NCBI GenBank assembly: GCA_000507305.1
Contig: DF239144.1
Coordinates: forward strand, 186,001-250,000
DNA length: 64,000 bases
From: Breviolum minutum Mf 1.05b.01
Lineage: Eukaryota > Sar > Dinophyceae > Suessiales > Symbiodiniaceae
Reading direction: 5' to 3'
In this document: piece after piece, positions 47,001 to 55,899 of the stretch
Layout: the number at the start of each line of letters is the position of its first letter
Position numbering within the stretch: the stretch's first letter is position 1
Notes under the pieces: generated by a model
Database searches by the model: none
The model's input: only the letters and a program-made list of their open reading frames with translations
What the model was told of the DNA's origin: nothing
Made by a program: the position numbers and the translations under genes

Positions 47001-50000
47001 TCGTTTCACAAATGGTTGATGTTTGATCCCATGGAAAAATCCGTTGGCTGCCCGTACCTGAGGACCCGCTTACTTGCAAGGCAGCATCGAATTTGGCGTC
47101 ATTTCTCAGGTCACCTGGATTTTTACATGTTTCGTTTTTGGGGATCCTGACCTAAACCGTTCTTTTGCAACTATTACCGGGAAGGGGAGACAACCCAACA
47201 TAGCCAAGTTGGTTGTTTTTTTGTTGAAAGATGTTGCACATGGGACCCGGAGTTCGAGCGAAAGTATCATAGACATCCCACCCCAAGTTTGATTTGTTGG
47301 TACAAAGTTACCAGGTTCTCAGCACTCATGAATTGTCATTGCATGCATTGATACCCTTGGAAGAACCCAAGCAGGATTACTTCTGCTGGCTTGTGATTGC
47401 CATTGTTTAGATGAGAACGTGTATCGTCTCAGAGTCTCCACAGTAAGCCAGTGATTGTTGCTGAGGCCACTCAGAGTCACAGAAATGTCATACTCTCTCT
47501 GAAACTAGCTAACAGTTCGCCCCTGAAAATAGGCCGGGCTCCCAAGGGAAAGTAGTCTCCCAGTCACCACTTTTCAGTCGCTGCTCGTATATGTTAGTTT
47601 TAGGGAGGGCATAGTGCCGGGTGAGAACCCATCGGGTCAGTGTGAATACTAGGCCACCATGGCCTTCAACATCATTTTGGATGCCCTCACGTTGGCCATG
47701 CAACGTTTGGAATCCTTGAGTGATCTATCAGTTCGCCTTCAACGACTGGAGCATTTAGATTCAGCATTGAAGAAGCCAGTGGCGGATGGAATTGATGACC
47801 GGCGCCTTCGATTTTTTTCTGTTGAAGCCAGACGTTTTAGAGATGTGTGTTTTAAGGATTTGTTTGTATTGTTATCTACCCTGTGATATTTGGGGGAGCG
47901 ATGAACGGAGCCAGGCATGATGAGATTTCCTAGTAAACCAGGAGCTAAAGAACTCCAGAATCCTCAAAATCACAGGGTGGAAGGTTTCTTTTTATTTTGT
48001 TTAGGAGGTGATACGTTGAATGGTTCAGAAATCCCATTCCATTCCCAACCACCGTTTTGGATGTACACCCTGGAAGATTAACATGGAACCCATCAATCAA
48101 CCATTTAGAAAGGAAACATGCTCTTCCAAACCTCCAGGGAATTATGTTAAAAGCCGTTAATCTTCCAGGGTGTATCCCAAAACCCGTCGGTAAATTACTG
48201 GGATTTCAACTACCAACTTCCCTCCTGGAGGTGCCCACCTTCGACGGCTGCATGGCTACGCTTCTGCAGTGTGACGTTGCGTACCCCAATGCATCGAGAT
48301 GTGCAATCCAAGGTGGGTTGGGAGATTTCTATATTTGGTTGGATTTGTTGGCGGTCACCTGAATTTTTTTTGGGGGGGAGTGATGACAATAAGCAGAGGT
48401 GAAAGTGCAATTTTCGATGCAATAGTAGTTTTCATATATACATTTATAGCCCTTGGACCTGTTAGTCCTCCATTTTTGGGCTTCAACCCTGCAAGACAAA
48501 GCAGATTCCAATAGAAAAAGGGTCATTTGGGTTCCAGGTAGGAATATGTGGTCAGTACAGCTCACTACCAAACTACCAAACCACTGATGGTTGATTTGAG
48601 TCAGTGGCTGATTTGACCTGCTGGTAAATGCATTCACGATCACCAGTAGCTGATGGCAACACATCGAAGGAGGATTTGAAGGGTTCTGATGACCGGTAAG
48701 ACTGGCATGCACAGAACCACCCTTGTCAAGAAGAACCTGGATCATTTCTGTAGAACGTTGTTTAAAAAATGTTTCACTCATTATTTCGTGTGTCATTTGA
48801 ATTCTCACTTGACAAAACTTGATTTCATGAAATTCCGCCATAGGCTTTCAAGTGAGAACTCACAAGATCCAACGGGGTTGGCAGATGGGCACCACTTTGA
48901 AATTGGAAGCACCAAGATGTTTCTTGGGGAGTGAATTTTGATGCATACTGTAAGCATCTGAAAGTGAGAACTGAGAGGAGCAACATGATAAATTGAAACA
49001 AGAATATAGGGATTCGGATGATATATCATCATATCATCATGCAATCTATTTAGATGCACCAGCATCCAGATTCTTCATTGAGCAGGTGCTCTTTGAGAAA
49101 TTGTCCTTCGATGTCCTGGAGAATCAATCCTTGCTGGTCGTAGGTGCGGAAGCTGCATTCCAACAAGAAATGCCATAGGATCCATGGGACTGGTATAGTT
49201 ATCCATGGGACTGGTATAGTTACCTACCTTTGGTTGATGTTTGTGGTAAATGTACATAGGTATGTGTGTATATTATATTTATATATATACCTTTAAAAAC
49301 AATTAAAATGACCCAAATGTAGGTTTATGGGAATGCCAACCAAAATTGTCGGACAAGCGGCGGGGGAATGATTGGGGAATGTGAGAGAGTGACAGCCATT
49401 TTCTGATGGAGTGGCAATCCAGAAAATCCCCAAGAAATCCCCAAACCAAACCATTGAAAATGGAGCATCTTGGAGAATTGTTTGATGTTTTTTTTGGAGC
49501 CCAAGAATCTTCAAAAGGACTGGGTAAATAGTATATTGTGATACATAAAACTTGTACACCAGTTTTGTTTGACAGATATCCTCAATGATTTGTGCCACTG
49601 TGTTATGTTAACGGTTCACCAGAAGTTGCAAGCTGTGCAGGATTTGACCCATCAACGGTACCTGGTGGCTCCTTTGGAAATTGGAGCATCCGACTAAATG
49701 TGCTTAGATCACTATTAGCAAAGGAGCTACGGTTTGTCAACAAAAAAAACCATTCCTTGAACACAAACTCTCGTAAAAAACCAACAAAAAGACACATGAT
49801 GCACCCTGGGCAAACTATGCTGCTAGGGACCTCACCCCATATGGTGGTTAAGTCGTCCGGGGATCTTCCCAAAGCTGCCTTTTAAATTCAGCTTTAGGGC
49901 ATCACAACTCACTGAAAGGACCCGAAAAAAAACCAATGCGGGGGGACTTTTGGTAGGTGAAAGTGGCATTGGTAAGAGTTCATTGCTTCGAGCTGCTGCT

Positions 50001-52941
50001 GGTCTATGGAAAGATGGCATTGGAAGAATTGTAGCTTGACTGACAGACAAAGATCAATATATTTCGCACAGACCTTAGGTAATTCCAATAAACACCCCCT
50101 GAAAATTAAGATGGAACCAATATGGAACCCCAAAATGAAAATTTGGAGGATTATATGTGCTTTCCTTTTCAAAGAGTTGTTTTTGTTTGGTTGAACGTTA
50201 ATTTTTGGGGGAGTATACCCTTAACCCCCGTTGAGTTGATCGTAGGATTTGAAATGGAACACAGTAACAGTTCAATTTTGGACCTACAGAAAGTGTTTGT
50301 TTAGTACTCTTCCCAAAACTAACAGAGCACTTGCAAAAGAATGGTTTCCTTAAAAGGGATTTCCGTTTTTCCAGGGTTTTGATGTCAAACTTTCGGAGGA
50401 CTAGCTAGCACATCAGAATGACTTTTGTAGGTATTCTCTTCAGTCAGCAAGATTTGGTATGGCTCAGTGAGGATTAATCTTAAGAGTAGGGCTATCCTTG
50501 AAATGATCAACACATTTCTCAGTTTAATGTACATGTGGAATTTTTCAGAATAGGAAAGATATGGAAAGATTTTGAAACTATAGGAACCGCTGGGTTTGAG
50601 GCCGCTAACTTTGAAATTTTAACTGAATCGTCCAGGGGTGTACAATATTAAGCCCTTATACAACCACCAAAGCAGACCCGGGGACTGTGGCTTTACACTC
50701 TTGGAAAGTTTTGTTACCCTCCCTGAAACTAACATAGCACCTGAAATACTAGTTTCCTTTTGGAATGGCGTATTTGCAGGGGCTATGTCAGTTTCTTGTT
50801 GTGCCAACTGTTTTCCCTATTTGTGGACCGGTTGCGAAGTCCTCCGGAGCGTTTCTTCTCGGGCCAGCTGAGGAGTTGTGCGAAAGAGCTTCGGTATTCT
50901 TCATGCCACAAAAGCCATATATGTTTCTCGGTTCGCTCAAAGAACAACTTCTATATCCTCATGTGGAACATCATATTCCTGATGTTGCTATTGAAGACGT
51001 TTTGCAACAAGTGCGATTGGATGATTTGCTTCTACAGCATGGCTTGTCAGAAACTCGGTGAAACTCGCTGGTGAAGGATTGCGGGGAGTTTCGCTGTTTG
51101 GATTCTTGGGTGAAACTCTGAATGATGACCCAGGCACTATTGAGAGCAAAACAGATACATTCCAGCTGACATAGCGAAAATAAACATGTTCAAAAGAAAA
51201 TACATCTTTATGTGTGTATATATTTATATATATATAGCAAGTTTATTTTCCATTTCAATGTTAGTTTACCGGAAGGTAATCCTGATTGTTGTTGCTGGAT
51301 TTTCCTTTGTTTACCAACCAGCGTGACATGATGCCACCTGATGCCATGGGAATGGCATCTATATGTTCTTTGTCAATGTCGCCCTTTGTTTAACCGTAGG
51401 TCATGATGTTGTCGCTCTTGTGGTTGCTGATAAGGATGTTTTCCTGGCAATTCTGCTGGTGTCCTTTTTGGGATGGTGAAAAGGCATAACCCTTTCAAAG
51501 GATAGGTGACCTCCAGTCAGGATAAAAAGGTAACTTTGACACACCTGGTTTTAGTGTTGTTGCTCTTATTTTGTTCTTCAATTTGTTTCTTGTTTCTTTC
51601 TCATCGCCAGTGATGATAGTGACGCTAGAGATCAACGCAAAAAAAGGTGGCGCCATGTCTCTCCAGAGAGCAGTTGACCAATCATCACCTACAACCCCCT
51701 TTGAAAATAGATGGTTTCTTCCTGTAATTACATGTAATTTACCATTTATTTAGTCTACGCCAGGGGGGGTGTTGAATGATGTTGACGAGATAACAAACCC
51801 CATAAATGGAAAAAGATCCCCATGGAAGGTTTTTCTTTTGGGGATATGCCGGAACTTCCCTGTAAAAGGGACTTCAGTTGTAGTTTTCCCTTGGTGAAAT
51901 GTTGTTCCTACCATTTGATGTCATCAACCCCGGCCACTGCGATGCGTTCGCGCCAAGGAAGTGAAGGACTGGGCCAGCATCTCTACGGCACATAGCTGGA
52001 ACATTCGATGTTACATAGCGGGGGGGCTGTAAATGTCCCATGTTTTTTTTGCCCGGTAGATATGGTGTGCGCGTTCGATTTTGTTGGGGTGGGCTTTTAA
52101 ACGCCAAAAGTTCAGAGGCGAGACCAGGACGGTTTTTTGCTTTGAGTGTTTTGTCAACCAGATTATTGTTAGTCTTGTTTATGATGTGTTTTTTTTCAGG
52201 AGGACATAAGACAGAAGAAAAAACGCTAAAATGTCCAAGCAGCCATGTCCTCCGTGTTCGATTCGATGTGCCTCAAACACCTCGCTATTCACTCCAAAGC
52301 TTAGCTAGGTGGTGGTTTCAAATATTCTTTTATTTTCAACCCTACTTGGGGAAATGATCCAATCTGACGAATATTTTTCAATTTGGTTGAAACAGCCAAC
52401 TAGTTAGGAATTTGCTGTCCATGGGGGTTGCGAGACATGTGATGGTAGCTATGAAAGATTTCTCTTTGTCCAACTGACTATCGAAGGAAACATCTAGGTG
52501 ATTCTAGATGACGCTTCCGAATGGTTACCCCCACTCCTGTTTACGGAAGATCTTCCACGTTGCTTCTATTTTTGAACCAAGTTTAGAAAACCAACAACTA
52601 CAGAAATGCAACGTTTTCTTCCCGTATGATCCATGTATGGTATATTTACCTACATGAACGGTTGATTTTTATGGTTGTCATGTAAGTATACATATGGGGG
52701 TTTCCTAAAATGGTGGTGCCCAACAACCAAGGGTTTTCCTACTAAAAATGATCATTTTGGGGTGTTTTGGGGGTACCACCATTTAAGGAAACACCCATTT
52801 TTACCAGTCCCATGGATCCTTTGGGTTTGGTAAACTTGTGTCATCGAGACTCGAGACCTCGGGGATTTTTTTGCTCCTCAGGTCTTTTGTCTCTGGGGCA
52901 GCAGCAACGTATCAACTTTGCAAGGGTACTTCTTCGCCCGA
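40999..52941 (+). CDS. ABC half-transporter, ABCD / SbmA-YddA type, multi-exon
   Basis: This type has one membrane domain followed by one ATPase domain and works as a dimer; relatives sit in peroxisomes, plastids or bacterial inner membranes and move fatty acyl derivatives, cofactors or peptides. In order the exons give NPDQRI, a membrane helix pair ending YAVLGSILVG, EAHLRYQLIRVREHAESIAF, GPAYLQGSIEFGVISQ, a coupling segment, LSFDVLENQSLLVVG, Walker A GESGIGKSS, the Q-loop FMPQKPYM and the signature LSLGQQQR. This is the normal order of the ABC_membrane_2 plus ABC domain architecture. Most junctions join in phase; the segments around 41.2-42.9, 46.0-46.6 and 51.1-52.9 kb do not join cleanly. 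The exon with Walker B and the H-loop was not found. Substrate and compartment cannot be told from the window. Confidence 0.85.
41068..41186 (+). CDS. ABC transporter exon after NPDQRI (probable)
   Basis: T-rich tract and GCTTCAAG acceptor; donor CTAAG|GTCACC. Encodes ETVHDVLEGFYQLQICCGIV, consistent with the 'D-V-x-x-F' helix that follows NPDQRI, although a few residues longer than usual in between. A long minus-strand open frame over this exon is a shadow. Confidence 0.45.
42868..42992 (+). CDS. ABC transporter exon (membrane helices)
   Basis: Encodes LSIMTFAPVLYDISP then GGMIYAVLGSILVGLFVV. The family pattern is 'S-F-x-x-I-L-W-x-I-S-P ... Y-A-x-x-G-T'. An inverted-repeat element begins exactly at the exon end (GCCAAG then GGGTACACCCC). 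The exact donor is unresolved. Confidence 0.7.
42991..43087. repeat. Inverted-repeat element, family A, at an exon edge
   Basis: GGTACACCCCTGAAATTTAATATAG on the left and CTATGTTAGTTTTCGGGGGTCTAG on the right, with CATCTTCCACACCATCATTTT inside. Its left end coincides with the end of the ABC exon. Confidence 0.85.
43727..43835. repeat. Inverted-repeat element, family A
   Basis: TTACACCTGGAAAACTAACATGCCCC and GGGACCTGTTAGTTTTTTTGGGTGGTA, with GTCTTCCAACCATCATTTTTC. Second family A copy in the same intron. Confidence 0.8.
44506..44568 (+). CDS. ABC transporter exon (EAHLR)
   Basis: Acceptor GTTTCCCAG. Encodes FGTWSGFYQMKTLQHEAHLR up to a GC donor (CCTTC|GCCCCG). Joining to 45449 restores CTT CGC TAT CAA, that is L-R-Y-Q, giving the family string E-A-x-L-R-Y-x-L-x-R-V-R. 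Confidence 0.75.
44569..45448 (+). other. GC-AG intron
   Basis: The frame and the conserved protein string across this junction need the intron to start GCCCCG and end TTTCCCAG. It contains the family E element 45281-45394. Confidence 0.65.
45281..45394. repeat. Inverted-repeat element, family E
   Basis: TACTGTTGATGGAAGAAATTCTGCACCACC and GGATTTCTGAACCATCAACAGTA with GGGATGTAAAAAAAACCTTG inside. It ends about 55 bases before the next exon. Confidence 0.9.
45449..45502 (+). CDS. ABC transporter exon (RVREHAESIAFFEG)
   Basis: Acceptor TTTCCCAG, donor GAAG|GTGTAC. Encodes YQLIRVREHAESIAFFE, the EAA-like hallmark of ABCD/SbmA transporters (family: R-V-R-E-N-A-E-S-I-A-F-Y-x-G-E). Confidence 0.88.
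45905..46010 (+). CDS. ABC transporter exon (GGSAEW)
   Basis: Acceptor CGTCTTGAG; joins 45502 in phase to give IAFFEGGSAEWCKF. Continues SSFEELLQSMYKSVTLSGNR, matching the helix with 'F-x-x-L-L-x-N' after the GGE motif. The donor is unresolved because the exon runs into a GTT-rich repeat. Confidence 0.75.
46009..46075. repeat. (GTT)n-like microsatellite
   Basis: Imperfect TTG/GTT array directly after the ABC exon above. It produces a false Asn/Thr/Gln-rich minus-strand frame. Confidence 0.9.
46571..46649 (+). CDS. ABC transporter exon (VIPMLVG)
   Basis: Acceptor TCTGCCCCAG. Encodes TGYSMVNRTFHWATFAVIPM then LVG. In the family this is 'F-x-x-G-Y-x-x-x-x-x-x-I-P-x-x-V-x-A-P'. Ends at a GA donor (GGTGG|GATACT) that joins in phase with 47063. 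Confidence 0.8.
46650..47062 (+). other. GA-AG intron
   Basis: Only a GATACT donor and CCTGAG acceptor give the expected protein VIPMLVGPAYLQGSIEFG without a stop. The triplet GGA occurs at both junctions. It contains a truncated family C repeat at 46931-46975. Confidence 0.65.
47063..47109 (+). CDS. ABC transporter exon (GPAYLQGSIEFGVISQ)
   Basis: Encodes PAYLQGSIEFGVISQ, matching 'A-P-x-Y-F-x-G-x-I-E-F-G-V-I-x-Q' of the family. Donor CTCAG|GTCACC, phase 0, joins cleanly to 47653. Confidence 0.88.
47493..47609. repeat. Inverted-repeat element, family A
   Basis: TCTCTCTGAAACTAGCTAACAGTTCGC and ATGTTAGTTTTAGGGAGGG, lying inside the 47110-47652 intron 43 bases before its acceptor. Confidence 0.85.
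47653..47800 (+). CDS. ABC transporter exon (AFNIILDAL...RLEHL)
   Basis: Acceptor AATACTAG; joined to the previous exon it reads ISQATMAFNIILDALTLAMQ, then ESLSDLSVRLQRLEHLDSAL. This is the last membrane-domain helix and the R-L-x-x-F linker of the family. The ATG here is internal and not a start. The donor is unresolved, near GACCGGCGCC. Confidence 0.85.
48062..48174. repeat. Inverted-repeat element, family B
   Basis: TGTACACCCTGGAAGATTAACATGG and GTTAATCTTCCAGGGTGTA, between two ABC exons. Confidence 0.9.
48231..48312 (+). CDS. ABC transporter exon (start of ATPase domain)
   Basis: Encodes FDGCMATLLQCDVAYPNASR and ends CCAAG|GTGGGT. The 'L-L-x-x-D-V-x-Y-P' strand is the usual first strand of the nucleotide-binding domain. 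Joins in phase to 49054. The acceptor CTGGAG is plausible but weak. Confidence 0.65.
49054..49143 (+). CDS. ABC transporter exon (LSFDVLENQSLLVVG)
   Basis: Acceptor TCTATTTAG. Encodes VLFEKLSFDVLENQSLLVVG across the next junction: the strand leading into Walker A. Donor GTAG|GTGCGG. Confidence 0.85.
   Translation: MHQHPDSSLSRCSLRNCPSMSWRINPCWS
49144..49956 (+). other. Intron flanked by a 7-base direct repeat
   Basis: GTAGGTG occurs at both ends (49140-49146 and 49953-49959), so the intron sits as if inserted into a duplicated target. Family C repeat sequence (49169-49325) lies inside. Confidence 0.7.
49957..50030 (+). CDS. ABC transporter exon (Walker A)
   Basis: Acceptor TTTTGGTAG. Encodes GESGIGKSSLLRAAAGLWKD then GIGRI. 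G-x-x-G-x-G-K-S is the ATP-binding P-loop and 'SSLLR-x-x-A-G-L-W' is typical of ABCD proteins. Donor GAATT|GTAGCT. Confidence 0.93.
50088..50216. repeat. Inverted-repeat element, family B/A hybrid
   Basis: ACACCCCCTGAAAATTAAGATGGAACC and GGTTGAACGTTAATTTTTGGGGGAGTATA arms. First element in the intron after the Walker A exon. Confidence 0.75.
50699..50796. repeat. Inverted-repeat element, family A, supplying a splice acceptor
   Basis: CCCTCCCTGAAACTAACATAGCACC and GGGGCTATGTCAGTTTCTTG arms. The acceptor AG of the next exon (50790-50791) lies inside the right arm, so the first bases of the exon come from the element. Confidence 0.75.
50792..51057 (+). CDS. ABC transporter exon (Q-loop, PQKPYM)
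   Basis: Joins Walker A exon in phase 0. After a family-atypical insert (FLVVPTVFPICG... to about 50900) it encodes FFMPQKPYMFLGSLKEQLLY, the Q-loop string of ABCD proteins (L-P-Q-x-P-Y-M-x-x-G-T-L-R-E-Q-L), then VLQQVRLDDLL. Donor CTCG|GTGAAA, phase 2. Confidence 0.9.
52303..52405. repeat. Inverted-repeat element, family H
   Basis: TTAGCTAGGTGGTGGTTTCAAA and TTGGTTGAAACAGCCAACTAG with CTACTTGGGGAAATGATCCAA at the centre. Confidence 0.8.
52624..52820. repeat. Nested repeats: family I inside family C
   Basis: Outer GATCCATGTATGGTATATTTACC and CCAGTCCCATGGATCC are family C ends; between them 52690-52797 is a family I element (GGGGGTTTCCTAAAATGGTGG ... CCACCATTTAAGGAAACACCC). One element has inserted into another. 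Confidence 0.75.
52882..52941 (+). CDS. ABC transporter exon (signature LSLGQQQR)
   Basis: Acceptor TTGCTCCTCAG. Encodes LLSLGQQQRINFARVLLRP, the ABC signature and the start of the helix to Walker B (family: L-S-L-G-E-Q-Q-R-x-x-F-A-R-x-L-L-x-x-P). The donor is GT after 52941 or GA after 52939. It needs one more small exon upstream, as phases with 51057 do not match. Confidence 0.9.
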
Positions 52942-53266
52942 GTGCCTTTAAACTGTGAAATTTCCAAGTTTGATGTTGCAGTTGAGACGGAAAATGATGT
53001 ATATATATAATATATATATATATATATTTGCATATAATTGTATTTATTAGATATAATTGATCTTATAAAAGCTGATGTTTTTATCATCTAGAGTAGTTAT
53101 GTTTAGATTCATGCATGGTAAAGTTTTTTGACATGAACACAATACCGTGAAACATGCTCAATCATCAAAATATCATTCGTCTAAGACGTGCATTGCTGAA
53201 GCTTCAGGACAGCAGTGATGCATCTTTGCTAGTAACGTATCCAAGGCAAAATTGGCTTATTCCCCA

Positions 53267-53350
53267 TACCATCCATGTACGGTATATTTATGTGGTTGTT
53301 TTTAATGGTGAAATATGGTAAATGTAGTAAATATACCATATATGGATGCT
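53267..53350. repeat. Inverted-repeat element, family C
   Basis: ACCATCCATGTACGGTATATTTA and TAAATATACCATATATGGATGCTA. Confidence 0.75.
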
Positions 53351-53689
53351 ATGGGCTTGTTATAGTGGCTCATTTGTGACAAGGGTGTGTCGGAAACTAT
53401 TGCATTACCTACTTCCAAGAGTGATAACAACACCTCTAAATATTTTGATACAAAAGATATCTTTATCTTTCTTGTGTTTTCTTATGTGAATCTTTGTGCC
53501 AAAAATTTGAGTTGCCGTTTTTGTGTTGTTCATGCGTTCGGATTCCGATGATTCCTCTTCTCGCCGTTAGCAAGGCATTTCCTTTGCTCTGATGGATGAG
53601 TGCACATCGGCCTGTGATCCCGCCAACGAGCTTCACTTGCTGCTTGGCAAAGAAGATTTGTAGCCTGGAACGAATGTAACTAGTCATGA

Positions 53690-53790
53690 TCATGATGATG
53701 ACGATGATGATGTAGACGATGATGTGACAAGGATGATGAGGTGGACAAGATGATGGCGTAGACGATGGTGATGATGATATTGCCAATGCC
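53690..53790. repeat. (GAT)n-rich microsatellite
   Basis: Imperfect GATGAT/GACGAT array. Minus-strand frames here are His/Ser-rich artefacts. Confidence 0.85.
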
Positions 53791-53984
53791 GGTTTGTGAA
53801 GATGAAGCTAAATTGATTGAAGCGCAGACAGATGCGGATGAGTGCAGTGGTTGTAAGAACATATTTGTTCGATCTTGGTAGTGTGGCTTGGGGCACTGGC
53901 CCACATGAGAAGTCTTATAGCCGCAGTAGAAAACATGTGGGTAGCAACACATAGAGTTGTATAATTTTTTTTTTCCGTGTAGTA

Positions 53985-54066
53985 GGGGATGGTCATCAAC
54001 CCAGTAGTAGTGTTTATATTCCCATTTTCTGGTGGGATGACCATCCGCAATTAAAAAAGTTTTGAC
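53985..54066. repeat. Inverted-repeat element, family K
   Basis: GGGGATGGTCATCAACCCAG at the left and GGTGGGATGACCATCCGC at the right. Confidence 0.75.
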
Positions 54067-54479
54067 CCTAGCAACAGAAGTTGTCAACAGATGCAGGCAG
54101 TTTTTGGAGCATTTCAGGGATTGAAACCCGGCCATCGACATTTTTGTTCTATGTCGTTCCCAAAAAAATTGTTGCCGAGGACACACTCCGGTAAACTAAC
54201 ATAGCACTGGAAAACCCTTTGAAGATGCACTGTATTTTCTATTGACTTCGAGGGTAAATGATGCTTTGAAATAAGAACATTCCATATTTCATGTCTTCTC
54301 GGAGCTCTGAGCAAAACCGCACAGGTATCAGTTGCTTCAACAACGCTTGCGTGGATTTGTGTCGGTTGGTCATCGCCCTTCCCTTCAAGATTTTCACAGT
54401 CACGTGTTGTGGCTCCAACGAAGTGGGAGCAAAACGGATCCCATTGAAATATCATTTTTAAATATGGATAAATTTCGAT

Positions 54480-55865
54480 CCTTGCAAAATAATTCAATGA
54501 AACTATATTAAAATTATAATAAATATCAAAATATTCATATCAAACGGATTTGAATTATTTTATATATATACATATAAATATTAAGATAATATCTTATTGA
54601 TATTTGAAATATATTGAATAATACGTACTTCCAGATTATATTTTTATTAATATATTAATATTGGAATTAATTAATGCGGAATTTTGCCTAATATTATTTA
54701 ATNNNNNNNNNNNNNNNNNNNNNNNNNNNNNNNNNNNNAAAAAAAAAAAAAATTAAATAGATTTAGGATATGAGTAAAACAATAATGGGAACCTGCCTCC
54801 CCCTGTGGGATGGGTGGGCCCTGTAAGAAGGGGTCGAGATCATGCAATTTTCATCAAACAGGAATGCAACTGGTCGGGTGAGATGAAATAAATTAATATC
54901 CGGTAATATAAATTTGATATATTTAAGGTAAAAGAAATAATAATATTTGAGGTTAGATCAGTTACGGAAAAAAATAAATATTATAAAATAAAATTTGAGA
55001 AATTTAACCTGTAGATAAATATCAAACCGGCTAGCAAAATTCAATTTAATAATTTAACCCGGAAGGAAAAAAAAAATGAGTGCTTTACTCCACAATAACA
55101 AAATTAATCATTGTAAATAATTTATTTTCAGAAAATTAATTTAAAAAATCCCACGAATTTGCACATTTACGGCCCGTACCATCAATCCATTATATAAAAA
55201 ATATTAAAAAAAAAAAAATATATATATATTTACATGCAATATCTTACAAAATATAAATTTTAAAATTATAATAAAAATAAAAATCGACAATAACAAAAAC
55301 CACATCAAAAATCAAAAAAGATAAATCAAAATCATATATCAAATTATAATTATTCCTTATTATAATTTTTAATTAGATCAAAATATTCTTATTAATTTTT
55401 ATAAATTCTAATATAATACAATTTAAATAATAAATCATAATAAAATAATAAAATATTAAAAAAATAAATCAAATATATCAAATAATCCTATATATATTAT
55501 TTTATTGTTTAATATAAAAAATTAAAAATAAAAATTATAAATATATAAATTTTATATTTATTAAAATCAAATTATATTATATTTTAATATAAACATATAA
55601 ATTCATAAATTATAATATATATTATTTTAATTATATCTAAGATATATTAATATTCGAATTAAAAATCAAATAAATATAATAATAAAATATATTTAATATT
55701 ATTTTTATTTTATTATAATATAAAAAATAAATAAATTATATTATATTGGATATTTTTGAAAATATATTATATATAATTATATAATATATATTTATTGAAT
55801 AATTCTAAATTAATAAAATATCTAATATATATATAAATATATAAATATACATTTATTTTGGAATG
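54480..55865. other. Extremely AT-rich island
   Basis: Almost entirely A and T, with edges where base composition changes abruptly, except a GC-richer insert at 54785-54895. No frame of note, no inverted-repeat elements of the families seen elsewhere. Looks like organellar, foreign or gap-filling sequence. Confidence 0.85.
54703..54738. other. Assembly gap (36 N)
   Basis: Run of undetermined bases followed directly by a poly-A stretch. Single Ns also occur at 20441 and 63951. Confidence 0.99.
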
Positions 55866-55899
55866 ATTAGAGGCCATAAGATCGAATCCGCCTCAGTCG

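Noticed and set aside
53463..54186. His/Ser-rich minus-strand proteins
   Set aside because: Translations of the GAT microsatellite and of a family K repeat.
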